Below, piece after piece: positions 21,260 through 32,381 of a stretch of DNA of 64,000 nucleotides; positions within the stretch are counted from its first letter, which is position 1; the number at the start of each line of letters is the position of its first letter. The position numbers and the translations under genes were made by a program. Origin of the DNA: Melastoma dodecandrum (lineage: Eukaryota > Streptophyta > Magnoliopsida > Myrtales > Melastomataceae); contig JARUPY010000474.1 in assembly GCA_029817715.1 (NCBI GenBank), positions 7,998,001 through 8,062,000 on the forward strand. Reading direction: 5' to 3'. The notes under the pieces were generated by a model that made no database searches, was not told the origin of the DNA, and worked only from the letters and a program-made list of their open reading frames with translations.

Positions 21260-22792
21260 CGTAAAGACCCAGAAAATTTAAGACATGATATGAGTAATTA
21301 TAAGAGTATTTAGTTGTTAATCATTATAAATAAGGGTCATCTTGTGACTGCTGACGTCGTTAGCGAAACCTTATCGATGCTTTGGGTTCGATTACGCATG
21401 ATTATGTCACGTGAGAAAGGGGACGCCCTGAATCAAACGTAATCGGGCTTAGGTAACAATATTGGTTCGCTTAGTACGTTAGGATTCCGATATGTGAATT
21501 AATAAATGGACCTAGTGAGAAGGCTTGGACCTAAGTGTAACATTTCTCAAACTAAAAGATGGAAACAACAAAGATATGGTTGTTGTTTTATTTTATTATG
21601 TATATATATAGGTATTGATAAGGGTCGATCGTCCCTCATCATTCATTTAGGGATAAGGTTGTTTGTGTCTTGGGGGACGGGAGGCGAAGTGTAGCTGAAC
21701 GAGCATAGAGTTGCGGGTTTAGAGATTCAGGGACGACGACGAGTAGTGAGGGCGTATTACTTGAGGTACGCTCTCATTCCCATTTAGCCCGTCAGTCTTG
21801 TCCTCTGCGTCGGACTTAAGTCCTCTTCATTTGTGGTTTCCTTGATTTGTTGGTTATTGAATGACCTCGTTGTTTCGTGAGGATATGATGCTTCAAAGCT
21901 TGATTTATGGCTGGCGGGATTTGAACTTTATTTTGATATGTATTGGTGTGTGGGTGAGTTTGCTTGAGACTTGACAACTATGGTACTTCTTGGCTTGTTG
22001 GTTTTTTTGAAATGTGGTCTGATGGTTGGAACTAAATGAATCTTTGAGAGCCAGCGTTACCGAGGAATTGATTGTGTTGTGGTTCTAGGTGGAATGGATC
22101 AGGGATGTTTGGATGTCGTCGTGGACGACAACCCATCCCAAAACGAGGTTGCTTATGATGATGCGTTCGTCTGTTTGCACATGAGTAGAGGTCGATCCCA
22201 CAGGCACTGCGGTGCATTCCCCGCCTATGGGAGTCGGAGGAGTACGGGGAAGTAACGCCACTCGCGGTTGTGACTTGCTCTGTTTCCCGGGCGCTCCCGG
22301 AGGAGTGGGTGGAGATGCACTGCGGTGATCCCGATACCTTGTGAAGGGTTGATATGTGAGGGCGTATGAAGGGAGTCGGTGTGTGTACTTTAATTGTATG
22401 TGGCTTATTATACGTGCATGTGTATTTGGATGCGTATGTATTTTTGTGTATGTCTTTGTATTCGTATGTTTTTATATGAGGAGCAAGCTAGATGATTCTA
22501 GGACACGTGTTTACTTGTGATTATGGTGTGAACACATGAAAAGCTTTTAAAACTACACACTATAGAATGATCATAGAATTCACTCTATTTTCATATGCAT
22601 GTGCGCGGAATGGGACACAGCGATTATTCGTTAACCCGTTAGAGGGACATTCTTTTTAGGTACTCGATAAACAGAAGAACGTATAGACCGCGTTGGGATG
22701 GACTTGGCTAGAGACAACCGAGTCAAGGTATGAAATGGTGATTGCTTACACTAATACTAGATTAATGGGTTAATGAAGTTGCGGTCTTTACA
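21260..22792 (+). repeat. 5' LTR of gypsy B (1533 bp)
   Basis: The 3' third of this LTR (from about 22345) is repeated at 24936-25376 with high similarity, including TTTAATTGTATGTGGCTT and GAGGAGCAAGCT. The next bases, TGCTATCAGAGCG at 22796-22808, resemble the initiator-methionine primer site TGGTATCAGAGC with one mismatch in the first bases. Confidence 0.88.
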
Positions 22793-22976
22793 AGTTGCTA
22801 TCAGAGCGTAGGTTAGAAAGGAGTAATAAGGTGGAATAGGATGTGTGTTAGGTCTGACGAACAGAATAGTTACGTTCACCCTTAACATGAAATGACTATT
22901 TAAAAGTAATAAATTATTAGGTAAAATAGGACTATAAATACATTAATAAACTTACACTTGCCTTGAATACCTAAAA

Positions 22977-24230
22977 ATGGCAGACGATGTTGGTAGCCGC
23001 TCTGATGGTAACATGCCGAGACGCGAGGCAACAGTGAGTAAGAGTCGCCGGCTAGAGATGACGGCGGAGGTGAAGAAGATGAATCCTACCACGTTTAGGG
23101 GCACTGAAGGCCCAGAGAAAGCACAAACGTTTCTTCAAGACTGGAATAAGATCTTCGAATTTCTGGAGTTCAATGAAGTTGAAAAGCTGGTAATAATAGA
23201 GTACCACCTCTGGGGTGATGCGGAGATGTGGTGGCGCTCTTCTCGTGCCGCTGTCAGGATGCACTATCACGGGACAATGCGGGAGCAGTTCCATCAAGCT
23301 TTTCTGGACAAATATTTTCCAACAACATTGAGGATGACGAAAATCAGAGTTTTCGAGCTGTTTGAACAAGGAGAGATATCGGTGGATGAACACGAGCGTA
23401 AGCTCACAGAGCTTTCGAAGTAGGTTCCCCATCAGGTGGCTACGCCTGAACTGAAGGCACAAAAACATGGCATGAGCCTGAATCCCAGGATTTGGGAAAG
23501 GCTGGTACCAATGATGCTGCAAACATATGAGAAAGTGTATCACCGAGCACAATAATAGAAAAGACCATGAAGGAGAGGGATGAGTATGAGGCATCCAAGA
23601 GTGACTCGAGTGCGGGGATATCTAGGAGGTATGGGGGATTTTTCCACGGAGTTGGATGTTTCTTTGGGCCGAATAGGAATCCAAGTACTAGTAGAATTTC
23701 AAAACCAAGTGGGTATAGTCGCGGAACATGACCTTCCCACTCACCAACGTGCTCTCGCTGTGGACGAGCTCACGGAGGCATGGTATGTCCATCAACTGGA
23801 ATTACTTGATATGAGTGTGGACGGCAAGGCCACATAAGGACCCATTGCCCACAACTAGCAAACAGTAGAGTGGGTGGCGCAGGCCCATCGATGTTGAGGC
23901 CGCGTCACATGCTAAGTGGGACCAGTTCCAAGAGCTTAGAGAACAAACCTTAGGGGTCTGGACGGGTAAATGTGATGAGTCGTGAACAAGCAGGGCCTAC
24001 TAATAATGCCATAACAAGTATGGTTCTAGTAAATGGGTCGGATGCTAATGCCTTGTTCGATACTGGTACGACGCATTCATTTATATCCTGGAAATTTGTT
24101 GAAGAGAATGAGTTTATGAGTGATGGTGCAAGCAGTCCTCTAAGAGTATGGTTACCCAATGGAGAGAGCGTACATATGAACGTTATATGTAGGAGATGTG
24201 AGGTACGAGTAAACCTATTGCAATCCTGAA
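22977..24230 (+). pseudogene. Gypsy B gag, zinc knuckle and protease
   Basis: The frame 22977-23423 starts MADDVGSRSDG and carries the retrotransposon gag core: NPTTFRGTEGPEKAQTFL, WGDAEMWW, FHQAFLDKYFPTTLR and EQGEISVDEHERKLTELS. A stop follows. Around 23.74-23.87 kb a degraded Cys/His zinc knuckle (CGRQGHIRTHC) is readable across frames. The frame 23972-24229 contains FDTGTTHSFIS, a normal D-T-G aspartic-protease loop. Together they form the 5' half of a gypsy polyprotein, split into at least three frames. Confidence 0.82.
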
Positions 24231-24282
24231 TTGATTTGATTGTGTTTCGGATAAAGGACTTTGATGTCATCCTCGGGATGGA

Positions 24283-24935
24283 TTGGCTGTTGTGTTGAAC
24301 CTGAAGGAAGAACTTCCAAGACTACAGGACATTGATGTAGTGCGGGACTTTGATGATGTTTTTCCGGAAGAACTTCTAGATTTACCACCTTCTAGAGAGG
24401 TTGATTTTGTAATAGATGTCGTTTTGGGTACGGAATCGATTTGTAGAGCTCCTTACTATATGGGGTTTGCTGAACTCAAGGAGTTATAGGTGCAACTTCA
24501 GGACTTGTTAGATAAGGGGTTTATCCGCCCCAGTGTGTCTCCTTGGGGTGCACCTGTTAAGAAGAAAGATGGTACGATGCATATGTGTATCGACTACCAT
24601 TTACGGATTAAAGCCACTATTAAAAGCAAACACCCATTGCCTCACATTTATGATCTATTTGATCAGCTTCAGGGTTTTATAGTGTACTCAAAGATTGTTT
24701 TAAGATCAAGATATCATCAAATTAGAGTACGAGACTCAGACATAATGAAAACGGCTTTTCATACTCGATATGGACACTATGAGTTTCTGGTAATGTCGTT
24801 TGGTCTGACAAATGCTCCAGCAGCTTTCATGGAACTGATGAATCGGATATTCAGGCCCTACTTAGACCAGTTTGTGGTAGTGTTCATAACGATATCTTGG
24901 TGTACTCTAAGAGTATGGAAGAAGATGAACATGCA
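24283..24935 (+). pseudogene. Gypsy B reverse transcriptase, truncated
   Basis: The reading starts with DFDDVFPEELLDLPPSREV, the usual entry into gypsy RT. It is interrupted by one TAG and continues with [35 protein letters not shown] and [17 protein letters not shown], reaching FVVVFITI where the Y-x-D-D box is expected; that box has been lost. At about 24935 the sequence switches directly into LTR. No function is expected. Confidence 0.82.
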
Positions 24936-25376
24936 GTTCATGTGAGGGCTTATGAAGGGAGTCAGTGTGTTCACTTTAATTGTATGTGGCTTGTTATATG
25001 TGCATGTGTATTTGTATGCGTATGTATTTTTGCGTATGTCTTTGTATTCGCATGTTTGTGTACGAGGAGCAAGCTGGATGATTCTAGGACACGTGTTTAC
25101 TTGTGATTACGGTGTGAATGCATGAAAAGCTTTTATAACTACACACTATAGAATGATCATAGGATTCACGCTATTTTCATATGCATTTGCACGGAATCGG
25201 ATGTACGTAGCGATTATTCGGTAACCCCGTTAGGGGACAATCTTTTTAGGTACTCGATAAACAGAAGACCGTGGAGACCGCGTTGGGACGGAGTTGGCTA
25301 GAGACAGCCGAGTTAAGGTATGAAATGGTGATTGCTTCTGCTAATGCTGGATTAGAGTGTTAATGAAGTTGCGGTT
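24936..25376 (+). repeat. 5'-truncated 3' LTR of gypsy B (first part)
   Basis: This segment matches 22345-22786 of the 5' LTR. It begins at ATGTGAGGGC, a string also present in the LTR at 22348, so the RT-to-LTR junction has short microhomology. It is cut at CGGTT by element C; the last bases (CTTTACA) lie after element C. Confidence 0.88.
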
Positions 25377-25599
25377 TGATACAAGGACGGTCCTCACTTC
25401 GCTCGCATCTCGAACAACGTCGCCTAGTGGAGGCCTCAACTTGCTAGTCATAGAATAAGCGAGCCGACGAGAGGGGCACTGAGCGATATGACTCACAAGC
25501 GACGAAAGGCAACCAGGCGACAAGTAGCCCAAAGGACGATTACGATCTAACGGGTCAAGTCTAATAAGTTGCACCCGAAAGGAGAGCCCAAACGATCAG

Positions 25600-26709
25600 T
25601 GTCTAGATTCCGGAGTTTGAGGGAAACCTTGACCCCGAGGAGTTCATTGATTGGATGCATACGGTCGAACGCATCTTCGATTACGAGGAAGTGCTCGAGG
25701 ATCGAAAGGTTAAGATGACAGCATTACGGTTGAAAAGGTAAGCCAGCCTTTGGTGGGAGAATACCAATCATCAACGCCGCAGAGAAAGACGTGATAAGAT
25801 CCGAACATGGTCAAAAATGAAAAGGGCTATGACTAAGAGATTTCTGCCTAAACACTATCGGCGAGATCTCTATTTTAAGTTGCAGTCGCTTCTACTATTC
25901 TCAACGGTGTCGGAGTACACGAGGGAGTTTGAGAGACTCTTACTGCAATGCGATGTCTAAGAAGCCCCGAGCAAACCATTGCTAGGTATCTTCGAGGACA
26001 TAAGCCACATATTGTGGATGTTGTAAAACTTCAGCAGGATTGGACTTTCAATGACGCTCGAGTGCTTGCCCTCAAGGTTGAGCAGCAGCACGCAAGGAAG
26101 TCTAGTACCCGCCCATTTTTTAAGGCTACGCCTTTCAACAAAGGGAGTAGCTCCCAGGCGAAACCTCCGTCGACTACGCCAAGAAGAACCTCATCGTCGA
26201 CTACCAGACCTGAAGTCAAGATGAACGAGTGTGCTCCTGTTCGTCGTTGTTTCAAATGCCAAGGGACAGGACACATGGCGTCGGAGTGTCCCTCAAGGAG
26301 AAATGTTGTCATAAAAGAGTTGTCTGATGAAGAAGAAGAGTTTGATGAGAACGTCAATCCTATTTGGGATCAAGAGGAGACTGAGGAGTGTCCGGACGAA
26401 GGAGAGTTACTTGTCGTCCACAAGGCTTTGAATGCAACACTAGCTCGCGAGGAGAACCAACTTGAGTGCATCTTTCATACCTGGTGTATTGTTAAGGACA
26501 AAGTTAGTTTGGTGATTATAGACAGCGGAAGTTGCACCAACGCGGTCTCTAGAAACGTGATAGAAAAGCTCAAGTTGCCAGTAGCACCACATCCTCATCC
26601 TTATCGCCTACAATGGCTCAGCAAAGACAGTGATGTTCGTGTGACGCAACAAGCGCGAGTCCCCTTCTCGATTGGGAAAAGTACAGAGATAAAGTCGTTT
26701 GTGATGTGA
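25600..26709 (+). pseudogene. Gypsy C gag with zinc knuckle and start of protease
   Basis: Translation gives FEGNLDPEEFIDWMHTVERIF at the N-terminal end (here written partly), WWENTNHQRRRERRDKIRTW with a TAA just before it, FLPKHYRRDLYFKLQSL, and after a second stop a 253-residue frame (25948-26709). That frame contains the canonical CCHC knuckle CFKCQGTGHMASEC, an acidic stretch and the protease loop IIDSGSCTNAVS. The order is standard for chromovirus-like gypsy elements. Two stops (about 25.74 and 25.96 kb) disrupt gag. The knuckle would bind element RNA in the particle. Confidence 0.85.
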
Positions 26710-27250
26710 TTCCGATGGATGCGTACCATTTGCTCCTAGGAAGACCGTTGCAATTTGATCGACGCGCACAACATGACGGGTATCATAATACTTATTCCAT
26801 CAACGTCGACGAGAGAAAAATCACCCTAATGCCTTTAACTGCCCAGCCAGGCAAAGCACCTATCAACCAGTCGCCCGCTCAAGTGATCAAGCGAATGGAA
26901 TTGCTTAGGGCAATGTGCGAAATACAAGGACGTTTACTTTTTGGTTCTGGTCGAAGCAACCCAGGATCAATCGTAGGAACATCCACGTGCGGAAGCTTTA
27001 ATCATGGAGTTGAAGGATGTGTTTCCGGAGGAGTTACCGGTCGAACTACCACCCTTGCGAAGTATTCAGCACCAAATCGATTAGGTTCCAGGAGCTTCCT
27101 TACCCAACCGACCAGCTTATCGATGCAATCTTGAGGAAGCGAAAGAACTTCAAAGGCAGGTCGATGAGTTCCTGGAAAAAGGTTTGGTATGAGAGAGCCT
27201 GAGCCCTTGCTCAGTTCCAGCTATATTAGTACCGAAAAAGGATGGCACAT
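26706..27250 (+). pseudogene. Gypsy C protease end and protease-RT linker
   Basis: The frame 26706-27134 begins MIPMDAYHLLLGRPLQFD, the LLGRP motif that closes plant gypsy proteases. It then shifts: the expected KDVFPEELPVELPP and RLNQLSLPNRPAY-like words are only readable in another frame at about 27.0-27.1 kb. Thus at least one frameshift separates protease from RT. Confidence 0.75.
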
Positions 27251-27708
27251 GGAAAATATGCATGGACAGTCGAGCGATCAACAAAATAACGGTGAAGTAT
27301 CGCTTCCCTATCCCTCGACTAGATGACATGTTGGATGAGTTGCATGTAGCGCAGGTATTTTCAAATGTAGACTTGCGAACTGGATATCACCAGATCCGAA
27401 TGAAGGAAGGCTATGAGTGGAAGACAACCTTCAACACCAAGACAACCTTGTACGAATGGTTGGTGATGCCCTTTGGTTTGTCGAACGCGCCCAGCACATT
27501 TATGCGACTATTGACCCATGTCTTGCGACCATTCATGGGGAAGTTCGTGATTGTCTACTTCGACGACATTCTAATCTACAGCAGCTGTCTCGAAGAGCAT
27601 GTTGAGTTCCTTCGCACAGTGTTTCGCACACATCGCGACGAGCAGCTATATGGAAATCTCAAGAAGTGTGAGTTCTTCCAACCCAGTGTAGTTTCCCTTG
27701 TTTTGTAG
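27190..27708 (+). pseudogene. Gypsy C reverse transcriptase
   Basis: The core shows [55 protein letters not shown] and an intact Y-F-D-D box ([12 protein letters not shown]), with the expected spacing. Unlike in elements A and B, the active site is conserved. The frame ends at a TAG just after [10 protein letters not shown], where RT thumb would continue, and RNase H restarts at 27768 in another frame. Confidence 0.87.
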
Positions 27709-27719
27709 TTTCAAGCGAA

Positions 27720-28463
27720 GGAATCAAGGATGATGAAAGCAAGATCAAAGCAATCAAGGAGTGGCTCGTGCCAAGGAGTTTTCACGACATTCGTCGCTTC
27801 CATGGCTTAGCGTCGTTCTACAGGAGATTTATTCGAGGTTTCAGCTCGATCGCAGCCCCTCTCACCGAGTGTTTGAAAGGAGAGAAGTTTGAGTGGACCT
27901 CAGCCGCACCAGCTAGTTTCGAGCGACTTAAAGAGTGTATAAGCGAAGCACCCGTTCTCGCCTTACCTGACTTTGCAAGGATGTTCGAAGTCAAATGTGT
28001 CGCATCCGGAGTTGGAATAGGAGGAGTGCCGATGCAGGAAGGGAGACCCATCGCTTATTTCAGCGAAAAGCTCAATGGTGCGATACTCAACTACTCGACG
28101 TACGACGAGGAGTTCCTAGCTATCGTTCGAGTATTGGAAATGTGGAGCCACTACCTGCTGCCTAGAGAGTTCGTGCTACACACCGACCATGAAGCTCTCA
28201 AATACATCAATGGTCAGCAACAGCTCGGCCGTTGACATGCCAAATGGGTAGACTTCCTTCAAACGTTCACTTTTGTGCTCAAGCATAAACCCGAAGTGAA
28301 GAACATAGTTGCGGATGCCCTTTTGATGAAGATGGTTTTGCAGTCCGCAATGGAGACCAAGCTCGCTGGCTTCGAGTACCTGAAGGATCTATATAAGGGC
28401 GACGAAGATTTTGGAGGAGTCTTCGCCCATTGCACCACTCAGGCGATTGATCGATTCCAATAG
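27720..28463 (+). pseudogene. Gypsy C RT thumb and RNase H
   Basis: The frame opens with [19 protein letters not shown], then [19 protein letters not shown] and the RNase H segment [20 protein letters not shown]. The first catalytic Asp of the usual DAS is read as C-V-A-S, so it is lost. [18 protein letters not shown] (second acidic residue) and [11 protein letters not shown] (third) follow. A TGA occurs before HAKWVDFLQTF. The domain is full length but carries this loss and stops. Confidence 0.85.
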
Positions 28464-29588
28464 ATGAAGGGATTTCTCTTTCGAAACTCTATGTTGTGCA
28501 TTCCCAGGAGTTCGACACGAGAGCTACTCATTAGAGAAGTCCATGGAGGAGGAATCGCTAGTCATTTTTGAGTCGATAAGACATTGTTGATGCTTCGGGA
28601 GAATTTCTATTGGTCTCAAATGGAGAAGTAGGTGATGAGTCTTATCTCGAGATGTACTATCTGTCGCCAGGCGAAGAGCCGAGTCCAACCCCAAGGATTG
28701 TATACTCCACTTCTAGAACCTCAGTGACCATGGGAATATGTGAGTATGGATTTTGTATTGGGATTACCCAGGACGCAGCGAAGGAAGGATTCGATCATGG
28801 TTGTGGTCGATAGATTCTCGAAGATGGCCCACTTCATTCCTTGCCAGAAGACGGACGATGCAACCAATGTAGCATATTTATATTTTCGGGAAGTGCTGAG
28901 GTTGCATGGAGTGCCTAAGTCGATCGTATCAGATCGCGATGTGAAGTTCCTAAGTTACTTTTGGAAGACGTTGTGGCACAAGTTGGGAACTAAGCTCGTC
29001 TTTAGCACGACGTATCATCTGTAGACCGACGAGCAGACGGAGGTTATTAATCGAACCATGGCGACAATTCTTCGAACATTAGTATGGAAGAATCACAAGG
29101 ATTGGGATGTGAAGCTTGCTCATGCAGAAGTCTCCTACAACAAAGCCCTGAGTTCCACAACCAAGTCCTCACCCTTTGAGGTAGTTTATGGCCTCAATCC
29201 TATAATTCCTGTCGATTTAATGCCTTTACCAAGTTTGAAGACAGTTAGCCGAGATGCGGAAGAGCATGCTAAGGAGATGAGATTGCTCCATCAGAAGATT
29301 CGTGCTCAGATCGAGAAAGTTAACCTTCGATATCAGGAAAGAGCAATTCGTAGGAGGAGAACGAAAGTCTTTCAGCCAATAGACTTAGGTGGATTTATCT
29401 AAGGAAGGAAAGATTCCCCGCAAAGAGGAAGAACAAGCTGATGCCTCGAGTGGAAGGACCTTTCAAGATCATCGAGCGCATCAACGACAATGCCTACAAG
29501 GTTGATCTCCCTCGAGAGTGTGGAATTTCTGCCACTTTCAATGTGAAGGACCTCATTCAGTTTGAAGACGATGATCCAATGAGTTGAG
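28464..29588 (+). pseudogene. Gypsy C integrase
   Basis: The degraded N-terminal HHCC part is visible as LLIREVHGGGIASHF and TCRQAK-like. The catalytic core has SMDFVLGLP (first D), IVSDRDVKF (second D) and QTEVINRTM (E), so D-D-E is complete, but a TAG interrupts YHL-TDEQTEV. The C-terminal GPY/F-like module follows ([28 protein letters not shown]). No chromodomain was seen before the 3' LTR. Frames change at about 28.74 and 29.40 kb. Confidence 0.85.
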
Positions 29589-29615
29589 GACAAACTCTCT
29601 TCAACAAGGGGAGGA

Positions 29616-30415
29616 TGATACAAGGACGGTCGTCGCTTCGCCTGCATCTGTTGCTTCGCCCGCATCTCCACCAACGTCGCCTAGTGGAAGCCTCAACTTG
29701 CTAGTCTAGGATAAGCGAGACGACGAGAGGAGTACTGAGCAACACAACTCACAAGCGACGAAAGGCAACCAGGCGACGAGCAGCCTAAAGGACGGTTACG
29801 ATCTGACGGCTCAAGTATGACAACTTGCACCCCAAGAGTCGCGCTTGCTCCACTATCGTTTCAAATCTTGTCGGAGGAAATAATATATTTCCTTTCTTCA
29901 TCATCTGATTCTATCTTTTATTTAATTTCCCTTATCTTTTATTTCGTTTCCTTTATTGTCGTTCCATGGGCAGCCTATATAAGCCCTTGCATTGTAAGAG
30001 TTATGAACAGATTATTCAGACTTTTAAACCCATATTAAACTTTTGTCTTTCTATCTGAAGGAGTGGATTCTCTTTCAACCTCGTTCTTCATTTCGTCGAT
30101 TCCAAGTGCGGATTGAGTTGAACGTATCAACCGGTGGTTGTGTATCTGTATTCTCCGCGTTGTGCCTCGCCCTCATCTTGTTCGTGGTGCTGTATCTGTA
30201 TCCACGGCCAAACGAGTTTATCTAAGTTCTTCTTTCACGGTGGTGTTTCTATATCCGTGGAGGTTGAATCTCAACCCTTCCCTTTTCATCATTCCAGCCG
30301 CATCGCCATATACTACCTTCGGTCCATATCCCACGTCACTCCATTCCTCATCCTTAGTGATTTTTCCCTTTGGTTTTGGTATATGAATCATCTATTCCTT
30401 GTCGTCTCCGTATCA
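29616..30415 (+). repeat. 3' LTR of gypsy C (800 bp)
   Basis: Starts TGATACAAGGACGGTCGTCG and ends TCTCCGTATCA. It follows a purine-rich AACAAGGGGAGGA tract, a plausible polypurine primer. Its first 200 bp match 25377-25585 with small indels. A TATATAAG promoter-like word lies at about 29977-29984. Confidence 0.88.
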
Positions 30416-30540
30416 CGGTCTTTACAATAACTATTATACTAACAAAAGTATAGCTTTTGTACTAACGAAAGCATAACTCACTGTTGATGAAAGGATAACT
30501 TTTCGCCTAGTGGATTACGAATACAATATGAGTTTAGGGT

Positions 30541-30866
30541 TTTAACCGTGGCTAATAAAAGCACGCCTAGGCGCAACGAGGCGTTGGGAAGGGCTTCGTT
30601 TCCAAGTGTTGGAACGGCCAGCACGAAGCGGCGGCTAGGCGCATGCTCCGCGCTTTAGGCGCAAGGCGCTGGGCACAGTAAAGCGCCAAAAGCGCAACGG
30701 TCGGCTTCACTTTTGATTTGCCCTGCCTGGCCTCTCTACTAGTCGCCCCATCGAACCGCCTCCCTATTTATCGTCCCTCCGGACTCCCTCCCTCCCAAAC
30801 GCCCCTCCGGACGCCCTCTTTGCTCCCTCCTAAACTCCATTCGCTTCCCTCCTGTCTGTCGCCCTC
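30541..30866 (+). mobile_element. hAT terminal fragment with GGCGC-rich subterminal repeats
   Basis: GCGCCTAGGCG-like words repeat densely (CACGCCTAGGCGCAACGAGGCG, CGGCTAGGCGCATGC, AAAGCGCCAAAAGCGC), as in the right end of the hAT element at 20.8-20.97 kb. A C/T-rich leader-like stretch follows. It abuts LINE sequence at about 30866, and no opposite terminus was found, so it is a broken end. Confidence 0.55.
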
Positions 30867-31423
30867 AGCCCGGATCTAAGATTACACCATGTTGTGCTAG
30901 AGTCGGTGTAGCCCAGGTTTAACAATGAGCAATAGTCTAGGTGATTTGAGAGGTTCTTAGTTTGTGTCGTGGACACCCTTCTGTTGCGTATTTTTCCGTT
31001 TCACAAACAGTGCTATTGAACTCCCCTCATCAGCCATGGGTGCCGTAGTTTATTTGATATGATCCTACGATTATGTCATAGCAGGTCTCTTTCTCTATTT
31101 CTAGGGCTAACTTATATAACTAAAAAATGCCAGGGAGAGATGCTGGGAATCTAACCTCGGCGTGGATCTCCTGCTCGGTGTCTACCAGCTCAGGAAATGC
31201 TAGTAGGTTGGTGTTCCATAGTATCCAGATCCCTCCCCTAAATCCATGTGCATTAGAGCAGATGGAACCATCATATTGCAGCCTTCTTATTATGTCCATT
31301 GCTCCCTCTCCCGATACTCTTGTTTCTAGGATGACCACTAGACATGGCTTTTGCTGGTGATAAAGGTCCCATAAGTGCCTTAAGAAGCATGGGTAGCCTG
31401 TGTCCTGCTATTCCAAATTAGTA
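30867..31423 (-). pseudogene. LINE ORF2 endonuclease domain, truncated
   Basis: Starting at ATG 31423 the minus strand gives MNILIWNSR, then (after a frameshift) PCLVVILETRVSGEGAMDII and GFRGGIWILWN, the first conserved blocks of the plant LINE apurinic-like endonuclease. Further on HPWLMRGEFNS matches the family's PWLxxGDFN block with D changed to E, and LNLGYTDSSTTWCNLRSG matches the FTWxN block. The domain breaks off at 30867. The family nicks target DNA to prime reverse transcription. Confidence 0.78.
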
Positions 31424-32381
31424 TATTCATGGGTAGTGAATAGGTGGGAAGGTACTTGTCAGTAGTTTCATATCCGCACTCAGCATGCTAGGGTAGGAGT
31501 TGCTCCTCAGCTCCCATGCCAGTAGCGTAGTCTCTAGAGTCTCTGAGTGACCTGTCAGCGATTTCGGCTGGTTGAAGGTCCTCATGCAACAATTCAGCAT
31601 GGGTGGCATTATCTCCACAACCAGTGGGGTCTCTGGCTTGCACAGAATCAGTGGGGTTATGCATGCTTGGGTCTTTGTTGCTTCTTCTTGGATAATATAG
31701 TCTATATGGCCGGAGGTGGAATCCCTTCCTTGCAGTCCGAAAAGGGGTGGGTCCCGGGTCCTCTGAATGTGAATTGGTGGAGATGCGTCAAAGTTGTTCC
31801 GTAGGGAAGGTGGCAGCCAACAATACTCCTCGATCTTCAGCAAATGATCCCATTCATTCACTTTGTCCTGAAGATGGCTCCTGATGTTCGCTCGGATTAT
31901 TGATAGGATAGAGTTGATTTCTAGGTGTAGGGTTGATGTGCCAATGTCGAGCATTGCTTCCAGCATGTCTATGGTCCTTTTGATTTTCTCATTTTGCCTT
32001 CGTATCCATGTTTTCCTAGAGAGGTAGCTCTGCTCTATGGTTGAAGATTGCTTGCATTGGGGACTGCATCTTGTTGGTTAGGATCTTCTTCCTCAGTTGT
32101 GTGATTTATTCTTTCTTGAGTTGTGTCTGATATACTTATCTAATTTGTTTTTAGCCAGGCGGTGGTAGTTTGGTAGGGTATTTTTGGGTTTTCTCCCCTT
32201 TTGAGCGTTGTGGTCTTGGGGGGGGGGGAGAGATTTGACTGCTCGTTTGAAATCGTTTGCTTCTCCTGACTTTTTCCCTACAACTAGAAAGTTCTGCTTT
32301 GTCTCCTCTAAGTGTTTTCCCGCTATCCCTTTGTTTATTGTTGAGCCCTTGTTGATATTTGACTGTAATGATAACTTTCCC

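Larger units (their letters stand above)
25377..30415 (+). mobile_element. Ty3/gypsy retrotransposon C, nested in the 3' LTR of B
   Basis: The element starts TGATACAAGG and ends CCGTATCA, giving inverted TGATAC/GTATCA ends. It is flanked by CGGTT (25372-25376) and CGGTC (30416-30420), a 5-bp TSD with one mismatch, inside the GCGGTCTTTACA end of B's LTR. The 3' LTR is complete at 29616-30415. The 5' LTR keeps only about its first 200 bp (25377-25585) before jumping into gag. Gag, protease, RT, RNase H and integrase are all present in order but broken by stops. Confidence 0.9.
21260..30426 (+). mobile_element. Ty3/gypsy retrotransposon B, internally deleted, hosting nested element C
   Basis: The 5' LTR is 21260-22792 (starts CGTAAAGACC, ends GGTCTTTACA, i.e. 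inverted ends with one change). A primer site follows, then gag, protease and part of RT. The 3' LTR is 5'-truncated at 24936-25376 and resumes after element C with CTTTACA, ending at 30426. Flanks are ATAGC (21255-21259) and ATAAC (30427-30431), a 5-bp TSD with one difference. RNase H, integrase and the first ~1.1 kb of the 3' LTR are missing. Confidence 0.88.

Noticed and set aside
30020..30240. Short frames near the end of gypsy C with repeated 'VVLYLYP'-like hydrophobic runs
   Set aside because: They lie wholly inside the 3' LTR of element C and show no envelope or membrane protein organisation.
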